A stretch of DNA of 64,000 nt from Niastella yeongjuensis (GCF_900110245.1 NZ_FOCZ01000003.1:186001-250000); one strand, 5' to 3'. Counted from the stretch's first letter, positions 15,916 to 25,110 are shown. Notes: a model not told the origin generated them from the letters alone. A program made the numbers and translations.

Positions 15916-17955
15916 ATGAGCAGGAAACCAGCTAAGAAGAAAAAGAAGAAAGAAGCTTCCTCGCAACACACCCTGAAAGGTGTTTTAGATATTACCCGGT
16001 CAGGCATCGGGTATGTAATTGTCGATAATCTTCCTAATGATATACTCGTGCGCCCGGCAGATTTTAATACTGCCCTGCACGGCGATACCGTACGCGTACG
16101 CGTATTAGGCGGCTCCGCTAAAAAAAGCGGTCGTCAGCAGGGAGCGGTCGTTGACGTTTTGCAGCGCAAACAAATGGAGTTCCTCGGTAAAATAGAAATA
16201 GGCAAAAACGCCGCTTTCTTTACCGCAGATACCGAAAAGCCCATGCCGGACTTTTTCATTCCCGAAACGGCATTGAACGGCGCTAAAGACGGCGATCGGG
16301 TGATCGTTCGCATTACCGAATGGGAAAAACAGAAGAAGCCTGTAGGTGCTGTTATCCAGATCATGGAAGCCGGTAACGAAGGCGATATGGCCATGAAGGA
16401 GATCCTGATGGAAAACGGGTTCCCCTTATTTTTCCCGGAGGAAGTAATTGAAGAAACAGAAAGGATCCCGGATACCATCTCGCAGGATGAGATCAATAAA
16501 AGAAAAGACGTACGCGATGTTCTCACCTTCACCATCGACCCGGTAGACGCCCGGGACTTTGATGACGCCCTGAGTATTCGCCTGCTCAAGAACGGTATGT
16601 ACGAAATAGGCGTACACATTGCCGATGTAAGCCATTTTGTAGAACCCGATACGGCGCTCGACAAAGAAGCCTACGATCGCGCTACCTCCGTGTATTTGCC
16701 CGATCGCGTAGCTCCCATGCTGCCCGAACGCATCTCGAATGAATTGTGTTCCTTACGTCCGCATGAAGATAAACTGACCTTTTCCGCTATTTTTCAAATA
16801 ACCGAAGCCGGTGAGGTGAACCAATACTGGTTGGGTAAAACGGTGATCCATAGTAATCACCGCTTCACCTATGAAGAAGTACAGGAGATCATTGAAAAAG
16901 GCGAAGGTCTGTACCAGGGTGAGATCATGCTATTGAACAAACTCGCGCAGCAGTTCCGCGCCAAACGCTTCAGGAAAGGTGCTATTAACTTCTCTTCGCA
17001 GGAAGTACGCTTCAAGCTCGATGAAACCGGTAAGCCCATCGGTATCATGGTAAAAGAAAGCAAGGAAGCGCACCAGCTGATTGAAGAGTTCATGCTGCTG
17101 GCCAACCGCATAGTAGCGGAAAATGTAAGCAAGGTAAAGGTGAATAAAAAAGACCTGCCCTTCCCTTACCGTGTACACGATACACCCGATGAACAGAAAC
17201 TGGCGCCATTTGTGGAGTTTGCCAAAAAGTATGGCCATACCTTCGACACCAGTACACCCGAAGGCATAGCCGCCTCTTTTAACCAGATGTTGCAGGATGT
17301 TCAGGGTAAACCCGAACAGCACGTGCTGGAACAGCTGGGCATACGTACCATGGCCAAAGCTATATATACCACCGAAAATATCGGTCACTATGGTTTAGGG
17401 TTTAAACACTACTGTCACTTTACCTCACCCATACGCCGTTACCCCGACGTACTGGTACACCGCATTTTGCAGGAGGTATTGACCGGAGATGTGGAACCTG
17501 AGAAAAAGCTGGAACAGAAGTGTAAACACTGCAGTGAAAAAGAACGTTCGGCTATGGAAGCTGAACGCGCAGCCAATAAATACAAGCAGGTAGAATACAT
17601 GAAAGAGTTCCTCGGCGAGGAATTTGAAGGCGTGATCAGTGGCGTAGCCTCCTTTGGTTTTTGGGTAGAGACCATCGAGCACAAGTGTGAAGGCCTGGTA
17701 AGCATGAACAGCCTGCTGGAGTACGATGATTTCCGCCATGTGGAAAGCGATTACAGCCTGGTAGGTTTACGCAGCGGCCGCAAGTTTGGAATGGGCGATA
17801 AAGTGCGCATAAGAGTAGTGGCAGCCAATTTAACCAAACGCCAGCTCGACTACGAATGGGTAATTACCAAAAGCCTGAAGGAAGAAGGGGAGACGAAGAA
17901 ACCGGCTGGTGGTAAGAGCAAATATATTCCGGCTAAGAAGGGGAAGAGGAAGTAG
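15916..17955 (+). CDS. rnr: Ribonuclease R
   Basis: Processive 3'-5' exoribonuclease that degrades structured RNA. The 679-residue protein is shorter than the E. coli enzyme (about 810) and starts with a lysine-rich leader, followed by cold-shock domains (about residues 20-160). The RNB catalytic domain has the acidic motif TIDPVDARDFDDALS, and FTSPIRRYPDVLVHR near its end. The S1 domain begins FEGVISGVASFGFWVE, and a basic tail closes the protein. The start codon is 9 nt after lpxK, so it may share that transcript. A GTTGAC-type repeat begins at its stop codon. Confidence 0.95.
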   Translation: MSRKPAKKKKKKEASSQHTLKGVLDITRSGIGYVIVDNLPNDILVRPADFNTALHGDTVRVRVLGGSAKKSGRQQGAVVDVLQRKQMEFLGKIEIGKNAAFFTADTEKPMPDFFIPETALNGAKDGDRVIVRITEWEKQKKPVGAVIQIMEAGNEGDMAMKEILMENGFPLFFPEEVIEETERIPDTISQDEINKRKDVRDVLTFTIDPVDARDFDDALSIRLLKNGMYEIGVHIADVSHFVEPDTALDKEAYDRATSVYLPDRVAPMLPERISNELCSLRPHEDKLTFSAIFQITEAGEVNQYWLGKTVIHSNHRFTYEEVQEIIEKGEGLYQGEIMLLNKLAQQFRAKRFRKGAINFSSQEVRFKLDETGKPIGIMVKESKEAHQLIEEFMLLANRIVAENVSKVKVNKKDLPFPYRVHDTPDEQKLAPFVEFAKKYGHTFDTSTPEGIAASFNQMLQDVQGKPEQHVLEQLGIRTMAKAIYTTENIGHYGLGFKHYCHFTSPIRRYPDVLVHRILQEVLTGDVEPEKKLEQKCKHCSEKERSAMEAERAANKYKQVEYMKEFLGEEFEGVISGVASFGFWVETIEHKCEGLVSMNSLLEYDDFRHVESDYSLVGLRSGRKFGMGDKVRIRVVAANLTKRQLDYEWVITKSLKEEGETKKPAGGKSKYIPAKKGKRK

Positions 17956-18130
17956 TTGATCAGTTAACAGGCTAATGGCGTTGACAGGGTTGACGAGTTG
18001 AAAAGAGTGGTGAGTAGTGAGTAGTGAGTAGTGAGTAGTGAATGTGCTCGCTAGCTTTTATGAATCCGGCAAATCGGAAACTCACTCACAACTTACAGCT
18101 GCCGCGTCGCGGCTCTCTGCCTTCTGCCCT
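17955..18130. repeat. Mixed repeat stretch after rnr (16-nt type, GTAGTGA array, GC palindrome)
   Basis: Begins at the rnr stop with a GTTGATCAGTTAACAG unit and looser relatives to about 18000. A GTAGTGA 7-nt array follows (about 18010-18040) with a short CTCACTCAC counter-arm near 18081. Then come the 13-nt palindrome GCCGCGTCGCGGC (18111-18123) and a reverse-strand GGCAGAR remnant (to about 18138). No gene is visible in the gap. Confidence 0.75.
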
Positions 18131-18171
18131 TTGTATTTTTCAAAAAACCGTATTCTACTATTTAAAAGCAT

Positions 18172-19137
18172 ATGCATAGTTTCGAAGCCCTTTCTAAACA
18201 ATTCGCCCAATATTTTAACGTACGCCACTTCCCAAAGGAACCATCCAGCCTATACGATGCTGATGAATATTTTTTAAGCCTGGGTGGCAAACGGGTGCGC
18301 CCGGTAATGTGTTTAATGGGCAATGAATTGTTCGATGAGATCAGTAAAGATGCCTGGCCGGTAGCTGCAGCCATAGAACTGTTTCACAACTTCACCCTCA
18401 TTCACGACGATATAATGGACAAGGCGCCTTTGCGCCGGAACCAGCCTACCGTGCATGCAAAGTATGGCGAGTCTACCGCTTTGCTTTCCGGTGATGTGAT
18501 GCTGATTGTGGCCTACGATTACCTGAACCAGGTAAGCAACGATTACCTGCACAAGGTGATCCGCCTGTTTAATCAAACCGCCAAAGAAGTGTGCGAAGGA
18601 CAGCAGATGGATATGGATTTTGAAAAACAGGAAGTAGTGAAAATGGATGAATACATCCGGATGATTGAATTAAAAACGTCCGTATTACTGGCTGCCAGCC
18701 TGAGCCTGGGCGCTATTTTAGGCGGGGCCGGACAAGCCAACCAGGAACACATCTACGCTTTTGGCCGCAACCTGGGTATAGCGTTTCAGATCCAGGATGA
18801 TTACCTGGATGCCTATGGCGATCCTGCAAAATTTGGAAAGCAACCCGGCGGCGATATCATGTCCAATAAAAAAACCTTCTTAATGATCAAGGCGCTGGAA
18901 TCGGCCAATGCCGCCCAGTTAAAAGAATTAAAACGCCTTATGCAGGAGAATCCGGAAGATAAAGTGGCCCGCGTATTATCGGTTTTCGATGATTGTGGGG
19001 TTAACAAATGGGCTGCCGGTCTCAAAGAAAAATACATCAACGAAGCCTTTGAACATCTGGAGGAAATGGCAGTGGTTACCAGTAGAAAAGAACCTTTGCG
19101 TGAATTAGCACATTTTCTGGTACAGAGGGAGCATTAG
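18172..19137 (+). CDS. Polyprenyl diphosphate synthase (trans-isoprenyl)
   Basis: Head-to-tail condensation of isopentenyl diphosphate into a longer prenyl diphosphate, cytoplasmic. The 321-residue protein has GGKRVRPVMCLMG, the first aspartate-rich motif in LIHDDIMDKAPLRRNQPT and the second in FQIQDDYLDAYGDP. Product length (C15, C20 or longer) cannot be fixed from sequence by eye. In this phylum candidates include precursors of menaquinone side chains and carotenoids. The ATG at 18172 gives a standard N-terminus. The APC permease follows 69 nt downstream. Confidence 0.9.
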   Translation: MHSFEALSKQFAQYFNVRHFPKEPSSLYDADEYFLSLGGKRVRPVMCLMGNELFDEISKDAWPVAAAIELFHNFTLIHDDIMDKAPLRRNQPTVHAKYGESTALLSGDVMLIVAYDYLNQVSNDYLHKVIRLFNQTAKEVCEGQQMDMDFEKQEVVKMDEYIRMIELKTSVLLAASLSLGAILGGAGQANQEHIYAFGRNLGIAFQIQDDYLDAYGDPAKFGKQPGGDIMSNKKTFLMIKALESANAAQLKELKRLMQENPEDKVARVLSVFDDCGVNKWAAGLKEKYINEAFEHLEEMAVVTSRKEPLRELAHFLVQREH

Positions 19138-19206
19138 AATATTGAAGATTAACATACTAACAATCATTCGCTTTTTTTAGTAATTTTCCCGCTCAAACCC
19201 CACATC

Positions 19207-20979
19207 ATGTCAAACTCATTGTTTCGCACAAAAAAAATTGAATCGATCTTAAAGGAAGGAAGCGATGAGGGGCATGGGGCTTCAGGGTTAAAGCGGGTAT
19301 TAACAGTACGTGATCTTACCTTTTTTGGTATTGCCGCTATCATAGGAGCGGGCAGCTTCAGCAGTTTGGGCGATGCCTGTTTTAAAGGCGGTCCCGGGGT
19401 GGTGGTGTTGTTTATCATATGCGGAATTGCCTGCGCATTCACCGCTTTTTGTTATTCAGAATTTGCCAGCCGTATTCCGGTTGCCGGAAGCGCTTATACC
19501 TACGCATATGCCTCCTTTGGTGAATTATTTGCCTGGATCATTGGCTGGGCACTCATCATGGAGTATTCCATCGGGAATATTTATGTGGCATTTTCGTGGA
19601 GCGATTACTTCACCTCCTTTCTGCACAAGGTAAATGTGCATATGCCCGATTACCTCACCTGCAGTTACCTGGAAGCGAAAAAAACATTTCTTAATTATGC
19701 TTCTCAAACATCAGCCGAACAGATAGCCTTTGTTAAGAACCAGGCCAATGCCGAATTACTAAATGCCTGGAACAATCCCCCCATGCTCGGTTCCCTGAAA
19801 GTTATATTTGATTTGCCGGCGCTGATCATCAATGTGCTGATCACATCGCTGGTGTATGTAGGGATCAAAGAATCAAGGAATTTCAGCAACGCCATGGTGA
19901 TCCTGAAGCTGGCCGTAGTGGCCTTGGTGATCATTGTGGGTGCCTATTATATCGATCCGGCCAATTGGTTACCGGTAAATGATGCAGGTACAAAAGCGTT
20001 TATGCCGAATGGTTTTGGGGGAGTGATGGCAGCTGTTTCGGGTGTGTTCTTTGCCTATATTGGTTTTGATGCGGTAAGTGTACTGGCCGAAGAAAGTAAA
20101 AATCCCCAGCGCGACCTGCCCCGGGGAATGACCTATTCGCTGGTGATCTGTACGGTGGTGTACATCTTACTGGCGTTAGTACTCACTGGCGTAGTAAACT
20201 ACAAACAGTTTGAAAACGTGGGCGACCCGCTGGCCAAGATCTTTGAAGTAAAGAACGTAGGCTGGATGCAATTACTGGTTTCTGTGTGTGCCGTTATTGC
20301 CATGACCAGCGTATTACTGGTGTTCCAAATGGGACAGCCACGTATCTGGATGAGCATGAGCCGTGATGGATTATTACCACCCGTGTTTCAAACCATTCAC
20401 AAAAAATACAAAACGCCTTCTTTTGCTACTATTCTAACCGGCCTGGTAGTGGGCGTTCCAATCTTATTTACCGATAAAACCTTTGTACTGGATTTTACCA
20501 GTATAGCTACGCTGTTTGCCTTTGTGCTGGTGTGTGGTGGTGTGTTGTTGATACCCCGTAAAGAAAAGGTGGCCGGCCGGTTTAATATGCCGCATATCAA
20601 TGCCCGGTTTATTTTTCCGCTGCTCATCCTGGCTGCGCTGATCATTCTGGGAGTATGGGCACCCGGTTATTTTTCAGACATGTTCAATTTTGATTTTTCC
20701 GGCGATGCGGATTACGCAGCTAATAAAGTAAGTTTTATGGACCTGGCCGTACCCAAGATCTCCCTGATCGTTTTCTGGTTGAGTGCCATTGTATTGGGTA
20801 TAGTTACCGTGGTTAAAAAATATTCCTTAATTCCACTGATGGGCGTAACCACCTGTTTGTACCTGCTTACGGGTATGACAAAAAGTAACTGGGCCTGGTT
20901 TTTGGGCTGGTTGTTGCTGGGCCTGATCATTTATATTTTTTATGGCTACAGAAAAAGCAGACTCGCAAAAGCAGCATAA
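19207..20979 (+). CDS. APC family amino acid permease
   Basis: A 590-residue inner membrane transporter with about twelve to fourteen hydrophobic segments. The family signature lies near the N-terminus (TFFGIAAIIGAGSFSSLGDA), and FAYIGFDAVSVLAEESKNPQRDLP is the conserved loop of the cationic amino acid transporter group. A polar stretch at about residues 140-195 forms an unusually long loop. Substrate not determinable; cationic amino acids are plausible. The last 38 nt overlap the next gene, which starts at 20942 in another frame. Confidence 0.9.
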   Translation: MSNSLFRTKKIESILKEGSDEGHGASGLKRVLTVRDLTFFGIAAIIGAGSFSSLGDACFKGGPGVVVLFIICGIACAFTAFCYSEFASRIPVAGSAYTYAYASFGELFAWIIGWALIMEYSIGNIYVAFSWSDYFTSFLHKVNVHMPDYLTCSYLEAKKTFLNYASQTSAEQIAFVKNQANAELLNAWNNPPMLGSLKVIFDLPALIINVLITSLVYVGIKESRNFSNAMVILKLAVVALVIIVGAYYIDPANWLPVNDAGTKAFMPNGFGGVMAAVSGVFFAYIGFDAVSVLAEESKNPQRDLPRGMTYSLVICTVVYILLALVLTGVVNYKQFENVGDPLAKIFEVKNVGWMQLLVSVCAVIAMTSVLLVFQMGQPRIWMSMSRDGLLPPVFQTIHKKYKTPSFATILTGLVVGVPILFTDKTFVLDFTSIATLFAFVLVCGGVLLIPRKEKVAGRFNMPHINARFIFPLLILAALIILGVWAPGYFSDMFNFDFSGDADYAANKVSFMDLAVPKISLIVFWLSAIVLGIVTVVKKYSLIPLMGVTTCLYLLTGMTKSNWAWFLGWLLLGLIIYIFYGYRKSRLAKAA

Positions 20980-21607
20980 TCTCCGCGCCATATGGGAACA
21001 ACTGGCTGGTAAGTATTGTAGTGACCCTGCATTGAGTGACCGGCTTTTTAACGAGCTGGAAAAAAAATATACTACCACCCGCAGGCATTATCACAACCTG
21101 GCACACATACAGGCGTTACTGGCTTTTTGCGAAAGTTACGAGCACGAATTGAGAGACGCAGATGTAGTGGCCTTTTCGGTTTTTTACCATGATATCATTT
21201 ACAATGTGCTTCGAAAAGACAACGAACCCCGCAGTGCCCAACTGGCGGTAAAGCGGTTACAGGCATTATCGGTTCCACCCGAAAAAACGGAACAGGTTAA
21301 ATTGTACATCGAGGCTACGCAAACGCATGCTATTACCACCGCAGTGACCCATACCGGCGATCTGCAATTATTCCTTGATTTTGATATGTCAATTTTAGGC
21401 GCCGATTGGGCGGCCTATGAAGCCTATACCCGGCAGGTTCGACGGGAATACCGCATTTATCCCGACAAAGTTTATTATCCGGGCCGGAAGCAGTTTTTGC
21501 AGCACTGTCTGCAAACCGGGCACGTTTTTCAAACCCCCGTTTTCTGCGAACAATACGAGGCCCGGGCCCGGGAAAATATGGCGCGGGAGCTTACCACTCT
21601 CTACTGA
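20942..21607 (+). CDS. HD-like predicted metal-dependent phosphohydrolase (COG4339 type)
   Basis: A 221-residue cytoplasmic protein. The motifs RRHYHNLAHIQALL (about residue 40) and VFYHDIIYNVLRKDNEPRSA (about residue 80) resemble the histidine/aspartate metal ligands of HD-domain hydrolases. A later FDMSILGADWAAYEAYTRQV segment is typical of the COG4339 group. Homologues are sometimes misnamed as NMDA-receptor subunits. No substrate is known. It overlaps the 3' end of the permease by 38 nt, so translation is probably coupled. Confidence 0.75.
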   Translation: MATEKADSQKQHNLRAIWEQLAGKYCSDPALSDRLFNELEKKYTTTRRHYHNLAHIQALLAFCESYEHELRDADVVAFSVFYHDIIYNVLRKDNEPRSAQLAVKRLQALSVPPEKTEQVKLYIEATQTHAITTAVTHTGDLQLFLDFDMSILGADWAAYEAYTRQVRREYRIYPDKVYYPGRKQFLQHCLQTGHVFQTPVFCEQYEARARENMARELTTLY

Positions 21608-21710
21608 CACTCACATCTTCCCCACTACCGATCCCCACCGGGGCTATTCCAGCATTATATCAGATTTAGTAGTCTCTCCCACTTGATACCCAGGTATTTC
21701 CTGGTTATTC

Positions 21711-21782
21711 CGTACATGTCTCGTATCTATATAGATACGAGACATGTACGAGACATGTACGAAACATGTACGGCACATATAC
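21711..21782. repeat. Perfect 40-nt palindrome merged with 11-nt tandem repeats
   Basis: 21711-21750 is a perfect palindrome with no loop: the left half reads CGTACATGTCTCGTATCTAT and the right half is its exact reverse complement. Its right end is also the first of four 11-nt units GAGACATGTAC (21739-21749 and 21750-21760 identical, 21761-21771 and 21772-21782 degenerate). Each unit contains the smaller palindrome ACATGT. It could extrude as a cruciform or bind a dimeric protein repeatedly. No transposase or integrase is nearby. Confidence 0.9.
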
Positions 21783-21965
21783 GAGAAACCAATAAAGCTG
21801 GCATGAGGTTGAACAGACTCTACAGTATGTTTTGTGCCTTGAAAACAAGAATCTAAGCTGGGTGGAAATAGAATGAAAAAGGGCAAAAGTGGAAAGCGGG
21901 AGCCTAAAAATGCTCTTTAGTGAGGTTGGCTGGTTAAAAAGGGGCAAAAAGGATACCTGTTTTCG

Positions 21966-21973
21966 TACCTTTG
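21966..21973 (+). promoter_or_regulatory. Candidate -7 box upstream of the DUF2027 gene
   Basis: TACCTTTG, an exact match to TAnnTTTG, 40 nt before the start codon at 22014. No TTTG at the right upstream distance is seen. Confidence 0.45.
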
Positions 21974-22013
21974 CCTACTTATATATATAAAAGCACCAAT
22001 TAAATTATTACCC

Positions 22014-23045
22014 ATGAAATTTGAGGTTGGCGATAAAGTTGTGGTGAATCAAACGAATGAAGAAGGAGAAGTGATAGACATCATTAACGACAAAATGGTG
22101 ATGGTAGAGGTACGTGGGGTTAAATTTCCCGCTTATGTTGATCAGCTGGATTTTCCTTATTTCAAGCGTTTTTCCGAGAAGAAATTAATTCCCCCGAAAA
22201 AGGAAAAGAAATTCATCGATGATTTACCGCGCGAAAAGAAAAAGATCACCGAGCGGGTGGTTGATGGGGTATGGCTCACCTTTATTCCCATAACCGTGAA
22301 CGATGAATTTGGCGATGATATTGTTACCGAATTAAAAGTTCACCTGGTAAACAGAACCGAACTGGATTATAAATTTACTTATAAACTGACTTATTTAGGC
22401 AACGAAGATTTTGAGTTGATCAATTCAATTCGGGCGTTTGAGGATTTTTACCTGCACGATGTGCCGTTCGAAAACCTGAATGATAATCCGGTCTTTAGTT
22501 TTGAGTTTTCATTGGTGACACCGCTTAAACTTAAGGCCGATTATTTCGAGTCTAATCTGAAGCTGAAACCCAAACAGGTATTCACGCGTATTGAAGAAGT
22601 GCGCAGGAAAGGGGAGGCTACGTTCTCGTATAAATTGTTCGAGGAGTATCCGCCGCGTCCGTACGAAGATGATAAACCAGCCGGGCTCGATCTGGCCAGC
22701 CTGGCAAAGGCGGGTTTTAAGATCTATGATGCCAGCAAAGCTCGTCAGAACCTGGAGGCGGCAAAGTCTGAGCTCGATCTGCATATAGAAGCGCTTACCC
22801 CTGCATGGGAATCGATGAGCAACCTGGAGATCCTGGGGCTGCAGTTAAAGACTTTCGAAAAATATTTCGATCTGGCAGTATTACACCACCTGCCCTGGAT
22901 GATCGTTATACACGGCGTGGGCAGCGGCAAGTTGCGCGATGAAATTCATGACATGCTGAAACTGCGTAAAGAAGTGAAAAGCTTTGCAAACCGTTACCAT
23001 CCGGCTTACGGCTATGGTGCTACGGAAATATATTTTGGATATTAA
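22014..23045 (+). CDS. DUF2027 and Smr domain protein
   Basis: A 343-residue cytoplasmic protein. The N-terminal 60 residues form a small beta domain (VGDKVVVNQTNEEGEVIDII), followed by a charged linker and the DUF2027 beta-rich region (about 75-230). The C-terminal Smr domain has ELDLHIEAL near residue 258 and the catalytic-type loop IHGVGSGKLRDEIHDML near 305. Smr domains are nucleic-acid nickases or endonucleases in MutS2 and in stand-alone proteins; this domain pair is common in Bacteroidota but not assigned a role. Monocistronic, with rnpB directly downstream. Confidence 0.87.
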   Translation: MKFEVGDKVVVNQTNEEGEVIDIINDKMVMVEVRGVKFPAYVDQLDFPYFKRFSEKKLIPPKKEKKFIDDLPREKKKITERVVDGVWLTFIPITVNDEFGDDIVTELKVHLVNRTELDYKFTYKLTYLGNEDFELINSIRAFEDFYLHDVPFENLNDNPVFSFEFSLVTPLKLKADYFESNLKLKPKQVFTRIEEVRRKGEATFSYKLFEEYPPRPYEDDKPAGLDLASLAKAGFKIYDASKARQNLEAAKSELDLHIEALTPAWESMSNLEILGLQLKTFEKYFDLAVLHHLPWMIVIHGVGSGKLRDEIHDMLKLRKEVKSFANRYHPAYGYGATEIYFGY

Positions 23046-23059
23046 TTACTTTCGCATTT

Positions 23060-23503
23060 AACTACAAACCGGGCTATCGCGCCCCGGCTTAGCCGGGGTG
23101 AGGAAAGTCTGGACAGCATAGGGCAATGTACCGGTGAACAGCCGGGTCTTTCTCTAACTTGTTAGAGGAGGAACAGACAGTGCCACAGAAAATTACAGCC
23201 TTCGACCGCCGAATCCGCCAGCTGGCGGAAAAGGCGGTTTTCATCCTGAGCAATCGGGAGGGTGATGGTGAAAACGTGGGGTAAGAGCCCACGGCCTGGG
23301 CAGGTGACTGCCGGGGCGGGTAAACCTTGCATGCTGAAATGCCATGTATACCAGCGTTGAAGAGCGGCTCGTTCGAACTCCCGGTAAAACGGGATACGTT
23401 GGGTGGGTAGGCAGAACGATCCAGTCAGTAATGGCTGGGCAAGATAAATGATAGCCTCCCGATCTCGATCGGGATACAAAATCCGGCTTACAGGTTTGTA
23501 GTT
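23060..23503 (+). ncRNA. rnpB: RNase P RNA (type A)
   Basis: Catalytic RNA of tRNA 5' processing. The terminal helix P1 is formed by AACTACAAACC (23060-23070) and GGTTTGTAGTT (23493-23503). Hallmarks in order are GAGGAAAGTCTGGACAGC (conserved region I, 23100-23117), ACAGTGCCACAGAAA with TACAGCC, GTGAAAACGTGGGGTAAGAG, the CTGGGCAAGATAAATGATAG segment and ACAAAATCCGGCTTACAG near the 3' end. A T run follows P1 and probably terminates transcription. The length of about 444 nt reflects extended variable helices, including GCCAGCTGGCGG near 23218. Confidence 0.96.
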
Positions 23504-23793
23504 ACTTTTTTTGTTGATGACAGTTATGAAGTAAGATTCCGACTTTTCCCCATTCGTAATGTTTTACTTATTGATAGTTAAACCTATATAATCAGGTAAG
23601 CTCCAATCACATTAAAACAGGCACCATTTTTGAAATTTTCTACCCGCTTCCATTTATAACCAAACGCATGCGCTGCGTTTATTGGCCAGCGGCTTTTACC
23701 GGCCATAGTTAAACGCTTTTTCATTTCCAAACCTTTGTAATTCCCCCCTTTACTGTGATCGTAGGGCCTGATTGGTAATCATAAATTCGCCTT

Positions 23794-24204
23794 ATGAGGA
23801 ACATCGTTTTTACCCTTGGATGCGGTTTTGTAGCCTTTCTTGCGGGTGTATTGGTATATCTGTACAATCAACCACCACGCAATCTCACCACTGAAACCGG
23901 CATTCCTGTTACTGCTACTGAATTATATACCCGGTTCACTACAGACCATTTGCATGCCAATGAGGTTTATTTAAATAAAGTACTGCAGGTAAGCGGACAA
24001 GTGCTTACCATAAAAAGCATGCCTTATGCAGAAAGGATCGTGGTGTTAAACACGGGTGATCCCCTAAATGGGATAGTGTGTACATTGAATAAACTGCAAT
24101 CTGCGGGCCGGTTGGTACATCCCGGCGAAAAAATAATCATTAAAGGTGTTTGCAGCGGTTATGTAAGTCATGTAATGCTTACAAACAGCAGCCTTATCCA
24201 GTGA
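23794..24204 (+). CDS. Membrane-anchored OB-fold protein (tRNA_anti-like)
   Basis: A 136-residue protein with one N-terminal membrane segment (IVFTLGCGFVAFLAGVLVYL). The extracytoplasmic domain (about residues 40-136) matches the tRNA_anti-like OB-fold group: VYLNKVLQVSGQVLTIK, then IVCTLNKL and GEKIIIKGVCSGYVSH. These proteins are small, common in Bacteroidota and without assigned role; nucleic-acid binding is not implied outside the cytoplasm. The 290-nt gap upstream of it, after rnpB, shows no other gene. Confidence 0.75.
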   Translation: MRNIVFTLGCGFVAFLAGVLVYLYNQPPRNLTTETGIPVTATELYTRFTTDHLHANEVYLNKVLQVSGQVLTIKSMPYAERIVVLNTGDPLNGIVCTLNKLQSAGRLVHPGEKIIIKGVCSGYVSHVMLTNSSLIQ

Positions 24205-24246
24205 TCTATATTCTTGTTGTCCGTACCCAACTAAAAAGCCAGAGCA

Positions 24247-24284
24247 AAAGGCGGGCGTCACATGAGAGGAGGCGACCCGCCTTT
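24247..24284. terminator. Bidirectional terminator-like hairpin between convergent genes
   Basis: Perfect 9-bp stem AAAGGCGGG (24247-24255) with CCCGCCTTT (24276-24284), between the OB-fold and beta-barrel genes. The T tract is short on both strands. Confidence 0.5.
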
Positions 24285-24320
24285 GCCTGGCAACTAATTT
24301 ATAATACGGATGAGTAAGTA

Positions 24321-24908
24321 TTACATAATGCGTACGGCTACACCTACCTGTACGTGGCTCGATTTCCATTCGTAGCGGTCATCCACTGCATTGATATCGG
24401 TAAGGCCTTTGTTGTAGCGGGCATAAAAACCAACTTTATCAAGGTTTACCTGCACACCCGCGTTCGCGCTTACTTCGGTTTTCTCAAATGCCTTGCGGCC
24501 TTCTTTTAACAAGTCTTCATCTTCATACACCAGGTAACCGAATTGCGGTCCGGCCATTACGCTTAAGTACTTATTAAAATTGTAACGCGCCAGTACAGGC
24601 ACACTTATATAGGCCAGGTTGATATCGGCACCGGCGGCGCTTCTGCCCGAATTGTTATAATACGTCATGAAATCATCAGCCTTTTTATAAGGGTTCCAGG
24701 TGTACAGCAACTCTGGTTGAATGGACCAATGTTTATTAAAACCCAGTTCAGCAAAAGCCCCGGCCTGAAAACCGGCTGAGTACTTATTCTTCACCCCATC
24801 ACCTTTAAGGGCGGAATAATTCAGATCGAGTTTGGGGCCAAAGTGAAAGCTTTGTGCGTTGGATACAAACGTCAACAACAAAGCTGCGCATACCAATGTA
24901 TATTTCAT
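24321..24908 (-). CDS. Outer membrane beta-barrel protein (porin family)
   Basis: A 195-residue protein with a Sec signal peptide (MKYTLVCAALLLTFVSNAQ) and an eight-strand barrel pattern of alternating residues: FHFGPKLDLNYSALKG, AGFQAGAFAELGFNKHWSI, LARYNFNKYLSVMAGPQFG, FYARYNKGLTDI and a C-terminal strand SSHVQVGVAVRIM. This is the OMP_b-brl type common in Bacteroidota. It probably sits in the outer membrane; ligand unknown. Monocistronic; a possible -7 box (TAAATTTG on the minus strand, 24944-24937) lies 29 nt upstream. Confidence 0.82.
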   Translation of the reverse strand: MKYTLVCAALLLTFVSNAQSFHFGPKLDLNYSALKGDGVKNKYSAGFQAGAFAELGFNKHWSIQPELLYTWNPYKKADDFMTYYNNSGRSAAGADINLAYISVPVLARYNFNKYLSVMAGPQFGYLVYEDEDLLKEGRKAFEKTEVSANAGVQVNLDKVGFYARYNKGLTDINAVDDRYEWKSSHVQVGVAVRIM

Positions 24909-25012
24909 CTTAATACGGAGTTTGATTAAAGGGCTTCAAATTTATTTATCGCTCAGTTTTTTAAAAGTTATAATCTATCAGTAGTAGAAAATAATAGACA
25001 AAAAACCCAATT

Positions 25013-25026
25013 GTTACGATAGTAAC
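25013..25026. promoter_or_regulatory. Small palindrome upstream of the beta-barrel gene
   Basis: GTTAC-GATA-GTAAC inverted repeat flanked by TTG and CATAACAA, about 105 nt upstream of the start at 24908. Possibly an operator; the protein is unknown. Confidence 0.25.
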
Positions 25027-25075
25027 CATAACAAAGCGGCCGGTTAACGAGCGATTAACGGTTGTAGATGGGCAT

Positions 25076-25110
25076 AAAAAAACACCTCCCGGTGTATTGG
25101 GAGGTGTCTG
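25076..25110 (-). terminator. Intrinsic terminator of the secreted glycine/tyrosine-rich protein gene
   Basis: Stem ACACCTCCC with GGGAGGTGT in 25082-25108. On the minus strand it is followed by a run of at least seven T. It lies just beyond the stop at 25115. Confidence 0.85.

Larger units (their letters stand above)
21608..22013. other. 406-nt intergenic region, no gene
   Basis: Open frames here are short and low-complexity and are rejected. The region contains the inverted repeat CCAGG-TATTT-CCTGG (21690-21704), a perfect 40-nt palindrome, 11-nt tandem repeats and a consensus -7 box in front of the DUF2027 gene. No repeat of the GGCAGAR or GTAGGAR family is present, unlike most gaps of this size in the window. 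Confidence 0.7.

Noticed and set aside
21711-21782. Phage or integrative-element attachment site
   Set aside because: No integrase, transposase, tRNA gene or shift in gene content is nearby.
21644-21947. Two small minus-strand open frames with repeated Tyr/Val/Cys-rich motifs
   Set aside because: Their repeated motifs are only the translation of the palindrome and 11-nt repeats; no start signal or family support.
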